Assembly: GCA_024641705.1 (NCBI GenBank)
Contig: JAHECO010000011.1
Coordinates: forward strand, 35,063-99,062
Source of the DNA: Candidatus Kryptoniota bacterium
GTDB lineage: Bacteria; Bacteroidota; Ignavibacteria; Kryptoniales; JAKASW01
DNA length: 64,000 nucleotides
Direction of reading: 5' to 3'
Position numbers and translations under genes: made by a program
Notes under the pieces: model-generated
Database searches by the model: none
Told to the model about the DNA's origin: nothing
What the model saw: the letters and a program-made list of their open reading frames with translations, nothing else
Shown here: positions 1-9,581 of the stretch, piece after piece
Position numbering within the stretch: position 1 is the stretch's first letter
Layout of the letters: each line of letters starts with the position of its first letter

Positions 1-336
1 CGGCACTGACATCCATAGAGACAGCCAAACCTAAGGATATTGGGCAATTCTTGAGACCATATGAGGGCTTTATGGCGTTGTGGGGCGCGGCGGTACCTAG
101 GTTAGAAAGGCAGAAGTAATTCTCCAAAGTGAAACGGCAAGGTGACAAGGAACACTTCTGAGGGGATTACTAAGAGGGAGTCCGCCACGTGGCGCGAAGC
201 TCGCCACTCGCGATGACAGGTGAGTGTTAGTTCATCGCTCTTGCACAAGCTCCTGCTTGTGTCAGGCGGTTCGGGAATAGGCAATTGCCGCACGAACTAT
301 CACACAAACCACGGCGAAGAGACTACGCTCGCAGTC

Positions 337-608
337 ATCCTTCGACTCGTCGTCCTTTGCCGTTGGCGGCGGACTCCTTGCTCAGGGTGACGGGCCTTCT
401 TGTGGTTGCTTCCTACCCCTTTCAGTCATCCAGAGCGAGCGAAGTGAGTCGAAGGATGAGCCGAGTGAAGTGGGAAGATGGCGTCACTCTTCGACTCGTC
501 CCGCCAAGAGCGGGACTCTCTCAGAGTGACCGGGTTGTTTTTGCCTGCACCCAAACGCCAAAGTCATCCCGAGCGACCCCGACGAAAGTCGGGGGAGTCA
601 AAGGATGA
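337..608. repeat. Dispersed imperfect palindromic repeats of the TCATCC...GCGAAGTGAGTCGAAGGATGA type
   Basis: Repeated direct and inverted blocks: tcatccttcgactcgtc, tcatccagagcgagcgaagtgagtcgaaggatgag, actcttcgactcgtcccgcc, tcatcccgagcgacc...gtcaaaggatgag. Confidence 0.7.
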
Positions 609-700
609 GGGAACCGCCTCCTTCCTACCAAGCTTCTGTTCGACAGCGGTGCTGAGTTTCCTCTCCCGATACTTGCCGTTTTGGGTGCGTTTTGAATCAA

Positions 701-784
701 ATTAGCGCATATGCTAATTCAATACTTGCCGAGGTAAGCTTATATGCTTATATTATCTCGCAAAACATAAGGATATATGCTAAT
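701..784 (+). promoter_or_regulatory. Promoter/operator region of the mobile-mystery-A-like gene with three ATATGCT(A/T)AT decamers at 33-bp spacing
   Basis: ATATGCTAAT at 709-718, ATATGCTTAT at 742-751, ATATGCTAAT at 775-784. Possible -35 TTGCCG (726-731), 17-bp spacer, -10 TATATT (749-754). Confidence 0.55.
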
Positions 785-1247
785 GGTAAGACTCGCCCGG
801 AAACTCATGATAGAACAGCTCGACAAGAAGCTCGCGCAGTTCACGGAACTCAAGAAAATCGAAGTCCCTCTGGGGGGATGGATAAATGCAGTAAGGACTA
901 CCCTCAACATGAGCCTCGCACAGCTTGGCCGGAGACTGAAGATGACTTCCGTCGGTGCAAAGGGAATCGAGGACCGCGAGAAGGACGGGAGCATCACTCT
1001 CAAGAAACTGATCGAGGCCGGCAGGGCACTCGACCTTGATTTCGTCTACGGCTTCCTGCCGAAGGAATCTTCCATCGAGAAGATGATCGAGAAACGTGCC
1101 GAACAGGTGGCCCGTGAGATTGTGATGAGAACTTCCCACAACATGAAACTTGAAGAGCAGGAGAACAGTGAGGAGCGGTTGAAGCAGGCGATCAAGGACA
1201 GGGTTGATATGCTCAAGCGGGAGGTCCCGAAGCATCTGTGGGATTAG
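777..1247 (+). CDS. HTH protein resembling mobile mystery protein A
   Basis: 156 aa with XRE-like HTH (MSLAQLGRRLKMTSVGAKGIEDREKDGSITLKKLIEAGRALDLDFVYGFLP); overlaps a downstream Fic gene as in the mobile mystery A/B pair. Confidence 0.8.
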   Translation: MLMVRLARKLMIEQLDKKLAQFTELKKIEVPLGGWINAVRTTLNMSLAQLGRRLKMTSVGAKGIEDREKDGSITLKKLIEAGRALDLDFVYGFLPKESSIEKMIEKRAEQVAREIVMRTSHNMKLEEQENSEERLKQAIKDRVDMLKREVPKHLWD

Positions 1248-1834
1248 ACCTCGACTTCTCAGAGTGCCAGACTCCGATCGATGAAGACGAAAAAGAGGGC
1301 CTGCTCATAAAAACGATCACGACGAGAGGTGAGCTCAACGAGTTCGAGCAGTTAGGTGTTGAGAAAGCCGTGGAATGGAGCAGGAGAAGAAAGTTCAGTG
1401 CGGACCAGATACTCTCCGAGGAATTCGTGAAAGACCTGCACCGCGTCATGTTCGAAGATATCTGGAAGTGGGCGGGTGAGTTTCGAAGAACTAATAAGAA
1501 TCTCGGCGTCGACAAGAATGTTATCCGCGTAGAACTGAGAAAACTCCTGGATGACTGCAGATACTGGACAGCCAACGACGTATTCGATCCGGATGAAACA
1601 GCCGTGAGATTCAGCCACCGGATCGTTTCCATTCATCCGTTCGCGAACGGCAACGGGAGGCACTCGCGCCTGATCGCGGATATCCTCGTCAGTCACGGGT
1701 ATGGGCGCCCACCTTTTTCATGGGGGAGCGTTAGTCTGACCGCTCATGGTGCCGCGAGGTCCGCGTATTTGGAAGCATTGCGCGACGCGGATGAGAACGA
1801 CTATCGCTCCCTGATCGAGTTCGCACGGAAGTGA
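1238..1834 (+). CDS. Fic/DOC family protein, mobile mystery protein B-like
   Basis: Canonical Fic motif HPFANGNGRHSR; GTG start overlaps the upstream HTH gene by 10 nt. Confidence 0.88.
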   Translation: MGLDLDFSECQTPIDEDEKEGLLIKTITTRGELNEFEQLGVEKAVEWSRRRKFSADQILSEEFVKDLHRVMFEDIWKWAGEFRRTNKNLGVDKNVIRVELRKLLDDCRYWTANDVFDPDETAVRFSHRIVSIHPFANGNGRHSRLIADILVSHGYGRPPFSWGSVSLTAHGAARSAYLEALRDADENDYRSLIEFARK

Positions 1835-1900
1835 AACTTGTGATGACAGGTGAGTTGTGGAACTTGCCGAGGTGCACTTTGGGCATCGCTTCAAATCAAC

Positions 1901-2112
1901 CCGTCATTGCGAGGAGTGGTGCGCCCGTGGCGCACCACGACGTGGCAATCCCCGTAATGAAACCTCTACCCGGGCAAGCCTTAGGTCGTAGGACGACAAA
2001 GCGGGGGATTGCCACTCCCGATCCCGCTGACGCGTGATCGGGATCGCGATGACAGGTATGGTGGCAGGGGATTGCCCACGTAGCCCGACAAGCTACATGC
2101 AATGACGGGAGT
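1901..2112. repeat. GTCATTGCGAGG...CGACGTGGCAATCCCC inverted-repeat cluster
   Basis: cgtcattgcgaggagtggtgcgcccgtggcgcaccacgacgtggcaatcccc, then inverted ggggattgccactcc...cgcgatgacagg and ggggattgcccacgtag...gcaatgacggg. Confidence 0.75.
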
Positions 2113-2184
2113 TTTGTATGGGCGGGACATTCCACATCATAACAATTCCCTCCGGCGGACGAATTATGCTATATTCCCATCGGC

Positions 2185-2487
2185 ATGCGAAAGATCTTCC
2201 ACGTCTACATCATGACCAATAAGTACAACACCGTTCTATATACGGGGGTGTCGAGCATATTGCCTAATAGGGTTCGACAGCATAAGGATGAAATCTTCGA
2301 TGGGTTCACCAAGAGATACAACGTCGACAAGCTGGTCTATTTCGAAATCTGTTCTGATGCTTATACTGCGATTGGCCGGGAAAAGCAGATCAAGTCGTGG
2401 TCGAGAAAGAAGAAAGATGACTTGATAAACGGAATGAATCCTGAGTGGAGGGATCTGAGCGCGGAAGTGCTGGAATGGAGGCAGTGA
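2185..2487 (+). CDS. GIY-YIG nuclease superfamily protein
   Basis: HVYIMTNKYNTVLYTGVSS...RVRQHK...FTKRYNVDKLVYFE...AIGREKQIKSWSRKKKDDLI: small single-domain GIY-YIG pattern. Confidence 0.88.
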   Translation: MRKIFHVYIMTNKYNTVLYTGVSSILPNRVRQHKDEIFDGFTKRYNVDKLVYFEICSDAYTAIGREKQIKSWSRKKKDDLINGMNPEWRDLSAEVLEWRQ

Positions 2488-2513
2488 GCTACTAAGCAAG
2501 GGAAGCTCCATGC

Positions 2514-2560
2514 CAATCAACCAGTCATTGCGAGGAGTGGCGCCAAAGGCGCCGCGACGT
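2514..2560. repeat. GTCATTGCGAGGAGTGGCGCC repeat copy
   Basis: ccagtcattgcgaggagtggcgccaaaggcgccgcgacgtgg matches the family at 1901-2112. Confidence 0.65.
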
Positions 2561-2630
2561 GGTGCCGCCTTGTCGCAGATACCGCGCCTCGCGGTGCGGC
2601 ATCTCCCGACCAATTTATTATATATGTCGG

Positions 2631-2757
2631 GAGGCTGTCCAGAAAGTCTTGTCTGTCATGCTGAACGAAGTGAAGCATCCATTTTTCAGAACGAATAAGT
2701 GGATTCTTCAGTCGCTCCGCTCCTTCAGAATGACATTTTCCTTGTTTTGGGACAACC
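2631..2757 (+). repeat. 127-bp palindromic interspersed element, copy 1
   Basis: gaggctgtccagaaagtcttgtctgtcatgctgaacgaagtgaagcatcc...cagaatgacattttccttgttttgggacaacc; identical to the reverse complement of 58142-58268. Confidence 0.92.
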
Positions 2758-2826
2758 CCGCGTCGTCCATCCCGCTGACGCGGGATGTCCTCCTCGCAAT
2801 GACAGGTGATTTGAAGGGGTCGCCCC

Positions 2827-5220
2827 TCAGTTATCCCCCTGCCCTTTATCCGGCTGGCCCTGCGATTTGTAGTTGTTGAAATTATACTGGAAATTCAACA
2901 CGACTATCGGAGCGCGGCGGTTGAAATAATTGTATTCGTAAAAGCCCGTACCTTGTGACGTGAACTCGCGGTTCCCGGTGCTCAGGATGTCGTTTGCCTG
3001 CAGCGTCAATGTCAGCGTTTTCGAGATTATGTCGTACTTCAATGCGAGGTCGGTCGTGAAGAACCCGCCCCACGTGCCCTGGGCCGTTACGGATGGACTG
3101 TGGTACCTCGCGCTAAGCTGAACTTCGGTCGAATGGCTCAGCGTGAACGTATTGCTCATCTTCGAACTCCAGTCGAAGCTTTCCCTGGCAAAAGACTGGC
3201 TGCTCAAGGCGCCGCTTATTTTGTAATTGTAGAGATTGCCCATGAGATTGAGCTGCCACATTTTCACCGGGTTGAACATAACGCTGACCTCGTAGCCGAC
3301 CGCGTAAGAGTTTCCGACATTCGCGACGGACGTCAGCGTCACGTTCTCCGCGTAAACCGAGTTTATGTGCTGGAGCTTGTCCTTGGTGAAGCGGTAGTAA
3401 ACATCGTTCGATAAGGTTACGTCGCCGAGAAAGGTCTGAAGCCCTATCTCGTAGGAATCGGTAAGCTCGGGCCTGAGAAGGGGGTTCCCGATGTGGACGG
3501 TGTTCGCGTCATACCACGAGTAGTACGGCTCGAGGTCTCCGCCGTCCGGCCTCTCAATTCTCCGTGTGTAGCTCGCCATGAGCTGTGTACCGTTGCTGAA
3601 ACTGTAAGAGGCGCTGAGCGACGGGAAATAATCCCACCTGCCGAATGAAAAGCGCTGACTCGTATCCGCCTGCGCCACGAGCTGGTACGTGTACTCAGTC
3701 CGGAACCCGACTTGGACTCCGAGGCTGTCCCACTTGTCGGAGAAAATCGAATAGGCCGCGAACCTGGAGCGGTTGAAATTATTCGTATGGCTGAACGGCG
3801 CCTGGAAATTGTAATTGCCGGTGGTGGAATCGAAACCGTACAGCTTGTTGACGTCCTCATAAGTCCTGCTGAAGAATTCAGAACCGGCGGAGAACTGTTC
3901 AGATTTGTCTATCGACAGCGTGTAGTCGATGTTTCCCCGAATTTCGTTCTGCGGACCCAGCTCCGTGGTTTGTGTCCCGTTGAGCGTGGTGTTGCTTTGT
4001 GTGGCCGTGCTTATCGCGGCCTCATCCGAACTGTTGTGCCTGAAGGAGAGGTAGCCGGTAAGCCGGTCGCCGCGGGAGTCGTGAAGGTAGTTAGTGTTCA
4101 GTTCGTAGAATGTACCATAATGGTTATAATTGTGGTCGTTTATATAAATGAGCTGCTGGGCATCGGACGACTGGTTCGTGTTCAGCGACGAATAATGGTG
4201 AAACGCCCTGCCGCCATATCGTCCTCCGAACGACAGGTTGTCGTGCCGGGTCAGGTTGAATCCGATCCCGCCTCTCACGCCCGAAAGGATGCGCTGCCAG
4301 AGGACGCTGCCGTCGGAGTTGAGAGAGGATGTACTCCCTCCGATGGTGAACTGTTTCACCTGCCGGTTGGTGCCGGGGAAGGTGCGGCGGTTGAAGTCCG
4401 CGCCGATGTTGTAATTCAGCGAAGGCGTTTTGTATTGAAGGATGAAGTTCCCGCCGTATTTGTCGTAGAGACCGCCGGTCAGGTTAACGATTCCGCTCAG
4501 TCCGAGATCGGAATTCTTTTTCAGAATGATGTTGATTATCCCGGCGGAGCCGCTCGCGTCGTACTTCGCCGAAGGGTTTGTCATTATCTCGATGTTCTTG
4601 ATCGAAGTGGCCGGGATCTGCTGCAGGGCGTCCTGCGCGCCCATCACCGAAGGACGGCCGTCGACAAGTACCTGGAAATTTGTGCTCCCCCTTAAGCTCA
4701 CCGTCCCGTTTATGTCGACACTCACCGAGGGTACGTTTTGAAGAACGTCCGCTGCCGTGCCCGCCAACGCTGTCTTGATCTGGTTCACGTCGATGACCTG
4801 TTTGCCCATCTGGTATGTTATCGGCGATCTCTTTCCTTCCGTCACGACGTTCGGCAGGCTAATGGCCGAAGGGTGGAGATAAATCCGGCCCAGGTCCAGA
4901 TTAGGCCGCTTGTCCGTGAGAACGACTTCGCCGACCACTCTCACGCGGTAACTGAGGATCTGGACGCGCAGGAAGTAACTCCCCGGTCTTACTCCGGTCA
5001 ATGTGAACTTGCCGGCCGCGTCCGTGACTGCCCCGGTCACCTGCGTGCTGTCATCTTTTGTAAAGAGAATTACGTTTGCGAACTGGACGGGTTCTTTGGT
5101 ATCCCGGTCGAGGACGCTCCCGGTTATGGTACCTTCTCCGGTGGCCGTTTGATTCGGCTGGCCGTAAACCGGGAAGGTGAAGGCTAACAAGACAAAAAGT
5201 ATGTATGCTTTCTTTGACAT
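2827..5220 (-). CDS. TonB-dependent receptor / outer membrane beta-barrel family protein with N-terminal carboxypeptidase-regulatory-like domain
   Basis: Signal peptide, GTITGSVLDRDTKEPVQFANVILF domain, plug-like region (AADVLQNVPSVSVDINGTVSLRGSTNFQVLVDGRPS), long beta-barrel. Confidence 0.88.
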   Translation of the reverse strand: MSKKAYILFVLLAFTFPVYGQPNQTATGEGTITGSVLDRDTKEPVQFANVILFTKDDSTQVTGAVTDAAGKFTLTGVRPGSYFLRVQILSYRVRVVGEVVLTDKRPNLDLGRIYLHPSAISLPNVVTEGKRSPITYQMGKQVIDVNQIKTALAGTAADVLQNVPSVSVDINGTVSLRGSTNFQVLVDGRPSVMGAQDALQQIPATSIKNIEIMTNPSAKYDASGSAGIINIILKKNSDLGLSGIVNLTGGLYDKYGGNFILQYKTPSLNYNIGADFNRRTFPGTNRQVKQFTIGGSTSSLNSDGSVLWQRILSGVRGGIGFNLTRHDNLSFGGRYGGRAFHHYSSLNTNQSSDAQQLIYINDHNYNHYGTFYELNTNYLHDSRGDRLTGYLSFRHNSSDEAAISTATQSNTTLNGTQTTELGPQNEIRGNIDYTLSIDKSEQFSAGSEFFSRTYEDVNKLYGFDSTTGNYNFQAPFSHTNNFNRSRFAAYSIFSDKWDSLGVQVGFRTEYTYQLVAQADTSQRFSFGRWDYFPSLSASYSFSNGTQLMASYTRRIERPDGGDLEPYYSWYDANTVHIGNPLLRPELTDSYEIGLQTFLGDVTLSNDVYYRFTKDKLQHINSVYAENVTLTSVANVGNSYAVGYEVSVMFNPVKMWQLNLMGNLYNYKISGALSSQSFARESFDWSSKMSNTFTLSHSTEVQLSARYHSPSVTAQGTWGGFFTTDLALKYDIISKTLTLTLQANDILSTGNREFTSQGTGFYEYNYFNRRAPIVVLNFQYNFNNYKSQGQPDKGQGDN

Positions 5221-5618
5221 TGGTACTCCGAATTCCTCACTGCCGCATCTTCAAGTTGAGCCGACGATAATGTTCTGATACACGACATATAGACGTTTGA
5301 ACCGTACATTGGATTCGCCGTGGGCAGCCCACTATTTGAACAAAAGGAGGTAATAATACGATCCACAATGTAACCCATTTGAATGAAAACGAGATGAAGG
5401 ATCGCGTCCCGGCGCCCGAAAGCTACAGGGCGTTGTTCCGGTAGAAGAAGTTTCGGGGATCACTATATAACAACGAGTCATTGCCGCGAAGTGTTCCTGA
5501 GGAGAGCGCGATGACAGGAGTCTTGTAGGAACGCGCCCCAACAACAACCAGTCATTGCGAGGCACGAATCCCGGCATTGTCCAGATTAGTCATTGGAATG
5601 GGCCACAATGGATCAAAA

Positions 5619-5714
5619 TCTCTGTGGAGCTCTGTGATTCTCGGTGGAACTCTGTGTGATAACGGAGCCGTTTCACGGAGAGACACGGAGGAAGCACAGA
5701 GAGCCACAGAGAAA
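5619..5714. repeat. CACAGAG/CTCTGTG palindromic repeat, copy 1
   Basis: tctctgtggagctctgtg...ctctgtgtg...cacggagagacacggag...cacagagagccacagaga; related to 9756-9854. Confidence 0.7.
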
Positions 5715-5828
5715 GTGGGATGCGGTTCATTTTCAGCTGCGAACTATTTATCCCATTCCGTCGGGCAGCCCCGGTATCCGGAGAGTCAGGGGAAAATTCA
5801 ATGGGCTGGAAGAGACCTGTTAGATTAG

Positions 5829-7673
5829 TATATTGACATCCTGAACAGAAGAACGCACCATACATTTCATATTCCGGTCCTGGGGCTGGCATTCTCGGTC
5901 GACACGCCGCTGAAGGTAGCGCGGTTCGGCATCTCGTCGGTAATATCTGTTGTCGACGACGTGCTGGTCGAACGCATGAGGAAACACCACGCCCTGCTGA
6001 ACGGCGAACCGTTCGCGCCGATTTCGGTGCGCGAGCACGATTACCGCGCGAAGCGGATTACCGCCTACCTGGACCTCGTCGGCCTGCTCGTCGAGCGGCA
6101 GACCGCCAGGCTCAAATCGTCAGCGTTCGAAAAGGGGAGCGAGATCGTAAAATACTTCGAAATGCTTCCGGACTTCTCTCCCGTAAAGCAGCTCTATAAC
6201 CGGATGCTGCGGACGGCAGATATCGAGAAGCGGTCGTCTATGCAAGACGAGCTGCGCTCGCTGGTAGTCGCGGGCGACATCGATGTGAACGTCATGACGA
6301 AGGTCGACAAGATTAACGCCGGAAGAGACATGCGGCCTCTTCCTCCGGAGTTTTCCCACGCGGCTGCCGCGATGCGCGGGTTCGTCGGGAGCAAGCTCAA
6401 TTCCTCCGTCGTGTTGTCTGCCGGTCTGAATCCACGCCTGTTCGGCTATATGGAAAAGTCGGCCGGTTTTCTCCCGGGTCCCGACGGCAGTCTGAAAAAG
6501 AAAGTCATACTGAAAGTAAGCGACTACCGCTCGGCGTATATACAGGGAAAAATCCTGGCAAAGAAAGGAATCTGGTGCTCGGAGTTTCGCGTCGAGTCGG
6601 GGTTGAACTGCGGGGGTCACGCATTTGCCACCGACGGGTATCTGCTCGGCCCGATCCTGGAGGATTTCAAATCGAAGCGAGAGTCCCTTCGCGGTGAGCT
6701 TAGGGACCTCTACTCGGCGGGGTTGAAAGAAAAAGGTTTCCAGGTGCCTCAGGCAGCGATGGAATTTCTCATCACTGTCCAGGGCGGGATCGGCACAGCC
6801 AGAGAAGACGCGTTCCTGCACGAGCGCTACGGTGTCGACGGCACCGGCTGGGGGTCTCCGTTCCTTCTTGTCCCCGAGGTGACGAACGTCGATGACGAGA
6901 CGCGTAATCTGCTTGCCGGGTCAGGAAAGGAATCATTCTATCTCAGCGACGCGTCGCCGCTCGGGATCTCTTTCAGCAATATCAGGAATTCCTCGAGCGA
7001 GAGGCAGATCCGGCAGCGGGCAGAAGAGGGAAAGCCGGGCGCGCCATGCACAAAGAAATTCCTCGTATCGAACACGGAATTCACGAAGGACCCGATCTGC
7101 ACTGCGTCGAACCAATACCAGTCGTTGAAGATAGCCGAGTTGAAGTCTCTCGGGCTGCCGCCGTCCGAACTCGAAGAGAAGATCGGCAGGGTGCTTGAGA
7201 AGGCGTGTCTCTGTGAAGGGCTCTCCGCAACGGCGCCGTTCCGCGGGAAATCGAAGGGGCGCGCGGTGGCGGTTTGTCCCGGCCCAAACCTGGCTTACTT
7301 TTCGAGAATTTTTTCGCTGGAGGAAATGGTCGGACACATTTACGGCCGGTTGGAGTTGCTTGGGGCCGAGCATCGTCCGAACATGTTCATACAGGAATTA
7401 GGGCTGTACGTGGAATACCTGAAGAACGAGGTCCGGAAGCGGCTGGATTCGCTGACTGCCAGGGACAGGAAATATCTGAAGAATTTTGCCGAAAGCCTCC
7501 ATGAAGGGATCGCGTATTACAGGTCACTTATTCCGAACCTGGCAGATGAGACGGAGCGTTACCGGGATATGATGCTCGAGGAGCTGCTCGAATTCCAGGA
7601 GCAATTATTCGGCATAATCGTTCCAGCCGAAGCGGAGGTACCTGTACCGGTCAGGAATACGACCGGGCGTTAG
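5829..7673 (+). CDS. Conserved-looking ~615-aa protein of unknown function; listed ORF starts too late (GTG 5961)
   Basis: Open frame continues upstream of 5961 to the TAG at 5826-5828 and encodes YIDILNRRTHHTFHIPVLGLAFSVDTPLKVARFGISSVISVVDD directly before VLVERMRK. No ATG/GTG/TTG was found in frame there. Confidence 0.6.
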   Translation, partial: YIDILNRRTHHTFHIPVLGLAFSVDTPLKVARFGISSVISVVDDVLVERMRKHHALLNGEPFAPISVREHDYRAKRITAYLDLVGLLVERQTARLKSSAFEKGSEIVKYFEMLPDFSPVKQLYNRMLRTADIEKRSSMQDELRSLVVAGDIDVNVMTKVDKINAGRDMRPLPPEFSHAAAAMRGFVGSKLNSSVVLSAGLNPRLFGYMEKSAGFLPGPDGSLKKKVILKVSDYRSAYIQGKILAKKGIWCSEFRVESGLNCGGHAFATDGYLLGPILEDFKSKRESLRGELRDLYSAGLKEKGFQVPQAAMEFLITVQGGIGTAREDAFLHERYGVDGTGWGSPFLLVPEVTNVDDETRNLLAGSGKESFYLSDASPLGISFSNIRNSSSERQIRQRAEEGKPGAPCTKKFLVSNTEFTKDPICTASNQYQSLKIAELKSLGLPPSELEEKIGRVLEKACLCEGLSATAPFRGKSKGRAVAVCPGPNLAYFSRIFSLEEMVGHIYGRLELLGAEHRPNMFIQELGLYVEYLKNEVRKRLDSLTARDRKYLKNFAESLHEGIAYYRSLIPNLADETERYRDMMLEELLEFQEQLFGIIVPAEAEVPVPVRNTTGR

Positions 7674-7844
7674 CGTCGGGGCCTCGCGGACCGACGACCG
7701 GGAAGGTTTTGAACGCGCATTTGCCCGCGTGCCTCCGTTTCGTGAGCGGGACTTTTGGGATCGTCTACATGATAAATAACATGACTGGCGCCGGGAGCAC
7801 GGACCAATCAGCACCGCAAACCGAACCGAACTTTTCGTAAATTT

Positions 7845-8558
7845 ATGCCGATAATTATAACTAACGACGGTCGTGGCGCCATGAGACAATCGAGCAGAGA
7901 CGAGACCCTGATCCATTCTTACCTCGACATGAGGCGTATTATCGGCATACTTGCTATCACACTCCCGGTTATTCTGGTCGCTGGAGGGTTCAACCAGGTT
8001 GGGGCTGTCATACAAGGATCCCTCAGCAGCTATTACTATACGAACATGCGCGACTTCCTCGTGGGCATGCTGTTCACCGTGGCGCTGTTTCTCATTTCGT
8101 ACAAGGGATATGAACTCGTCGACGACGTCGTAACCAACCTGAGCGGTTTATTCGCGCTCGGGATCATCGCCTTCCCGACTTCCATGTTCTCCAACCGCGT
8201 CGTGAGGGTCGGCGTGTTTCTCACGCCCGATAATGTCTCGCAGTACATTCACCTGGCATTCTCCATACTGTTCCTCCTGTCGCTGGCCTTCAATTCGATA
8301 TACCTCTTCACAAGGCACGGCGGCGCCCCGAGCAGGGAGAAGAAGATGCGCAATCTTGTATATGTCGTCAGCGGCATTGTCATGCTGTCGTGCATCGCGG
8401 GCATGGTCGTGTATATCGCCTTCTTCTCGCATACGCCTCTCTCGAAGGGAAGGCCGGTACTGGTGTTCGAGACGATCGCGCTGATGTCGTTCGGAGTCTC
8501 GTGGCTTGTCAAAGGAAACACGCTCTTCAGGGACAAACAGCTCTCAGCGCTCAGGTAG
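7845..8558 (+). CDS. Multi-pass membrane protein, unknown function
   Basis: Several hydrophobic segments (IIGILAITLPVILVAGG, FLVGMLFTVALFLISY, LAFSILFLLSLAFNSIYLF). Confidence 0.6.
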   Translation: MPIIITNDGRGAMRQSSRDETLIHSYLDMRRIIGILAITLPVILVAGGFNQVGAVIQGSLSSYYYTNMRDFLVGMLFTVALFLISYKGYELVDDVVTNLSGLFALGIIAFPTSMFSNRVVRVGVFLTPDNVSQYIHLAFSILFLLSLAFNSIYLFTRHGGAPSREKKMRNLVYVVSGIVMLSCIAGMVVYIAFFSHTPLSKGRPVLVFETIALMSFGVSWLVKGNTLFRDKQLSALR

Positions 8559-8667
8559 GGGGAAGTTCGGGGAGTTGACGTTCGACTTGAAAGGGATCGG
8601 CGCCTCCTCCGGCAGACGACCTGGCCTGAATCGTCGTGCCCTGCGGAGACGCCGGTTCTAGATCCGT

Positions 8668-9081
8668 TCAGAGTACGCGTGCTCTACGTCTCATGACGAA
8701 GTACGTGACCCACAGCGCGATCCCGACGAGGCCGTAGATCGATGCCTCGGCGGGCGAATCGAGGAACAGCCAGTGAGTGCCGCCGCTCCCCATCCGGTAA
8801 ACTGAGAATGGAGCGAGCGTGAAAAATATCGCCAGCCCCATAATTGTCCCCCGCACCCGCAGCATCCTCTTCGTCTTCCTCAGCGATTGCATCTCCGCGT
8901 TCTTTCCCGGACCCGCCGGAATCGGCCTCGCCAGTAAACCCCTCTTGAAGGACTCTGCCTCCTTCCCGAACGCCGGGTTCGCATGGATGTACTCGTCTAC
9001 AAGCTTCCTCGTGTCCTGACTGCACTCGTCGGAGAAGTATACCGGAAGAAGGTCTCTTACTATGTCCTCAGTTACTTGCAT
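8668..9081 (-). CDS. Putative anti-sigma factor-like membrane protein
   Basis: Overlaps the end of the ECF sigma gene by 10 nt; cytosolic N-terminus plus two hydrophobic segments. Confidence 0.6.
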   Translation of the reverse strand: MQVTEDIVRDLLPVYFSDECSQDTRKLVDEYIHANPAFGKEAESFKRGLLARPIPAGPGKNAEMQSLRKTKRMLRVRGTIMGLAIFFTLAPFSVYRMGSGGTHWLFLDSPAEASIYGLVGIALWVTYFVMRRRARVL

Positions 9082-9581
9082 TGTCTTTCTCCCTGTTCTG
9101 TCTTAACAAAAGATTGCATTTTCTTCCTCGCCCGAAACAGCTTCACCTTCACACTGGAGACGGTCAGGCCCGTAGCGGCAGCTATGTCGTCGTACGACAG
9201 CTCGTCCTCCGCCCGCATGAGTAGAACCACACGGTCAACTTCGGGGAGCGTCTGAAGCGCTTTGAGCGCAACCTCCAGGTCATAGCGGTCCTGAAAGCGC
9301 TCCTCGGTGTTTCTGCCGCTGTCATGCACCTCCTGGTCGATCCGGGTAATCTTTTTCCTCTTGCCTTTCTCGCGCAGCCAGAGGTTCTTCGCTATCGCAA
9401 AGAGGTACGCTTTGACCGATTCGAAGCGCATCTCCGTCCCCGCGGTCCAGACCCGCACGAAAGTTTCCGAGGTTATGTCCTTCGCGTCGTCCGCGTTTCC
9501 CGTGAGCCAGAAGCAGAAGCGATAAACGTCGTCTGCATAGAGGTGGTATAGCCGCTCGAAAGTCATATTATCCTGAATCAC
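9072..9581 (-). CDS. ECF (sigma-70 family) RNA polymerase sigma factor
   Basis: YADDVYRFCFWLTGNADDAKDITSETFVRVW (region 2) and LPEVDRVVLLMRAEDELSYDDIAAATGLTVSSVKVKLFRARKKM (region 4). Confidence 0.93.
   Translation of the reverse strand: MIQDNMTFERLYHLYADDVYRFCFWLTGNADDAKDITSETFVRVWTAGTEMRFESVKAYLFAIAKNLWLREKGKRKKITRIDQEVHDSGRNTEERFQDRYDLEVALKALQTLPEVDRVVLLMRAEDELSYDDIAAATGLTVSSVKVKLFRARKKMQSFVKTEQGERQCK

Noticed and set aside
701-784. 33-bp periodic repeats as a CRISPR array
   Set aside because: Only three 10-bp motifs, no long conserved direct repeat, no cas genes. No CRISPR array was seen anywhere in the window.
3712-4695. 327-aa plus-strand ORF
   Set aside because: Lies antisense within the clear TonB-dependent receptor gene (2827-5220); typical shadow ORF of GC-rich coding DNA. 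The same applies to 27212-28105, 36281-37372, 43398-44336, 60900-61754 and 62145-63125.
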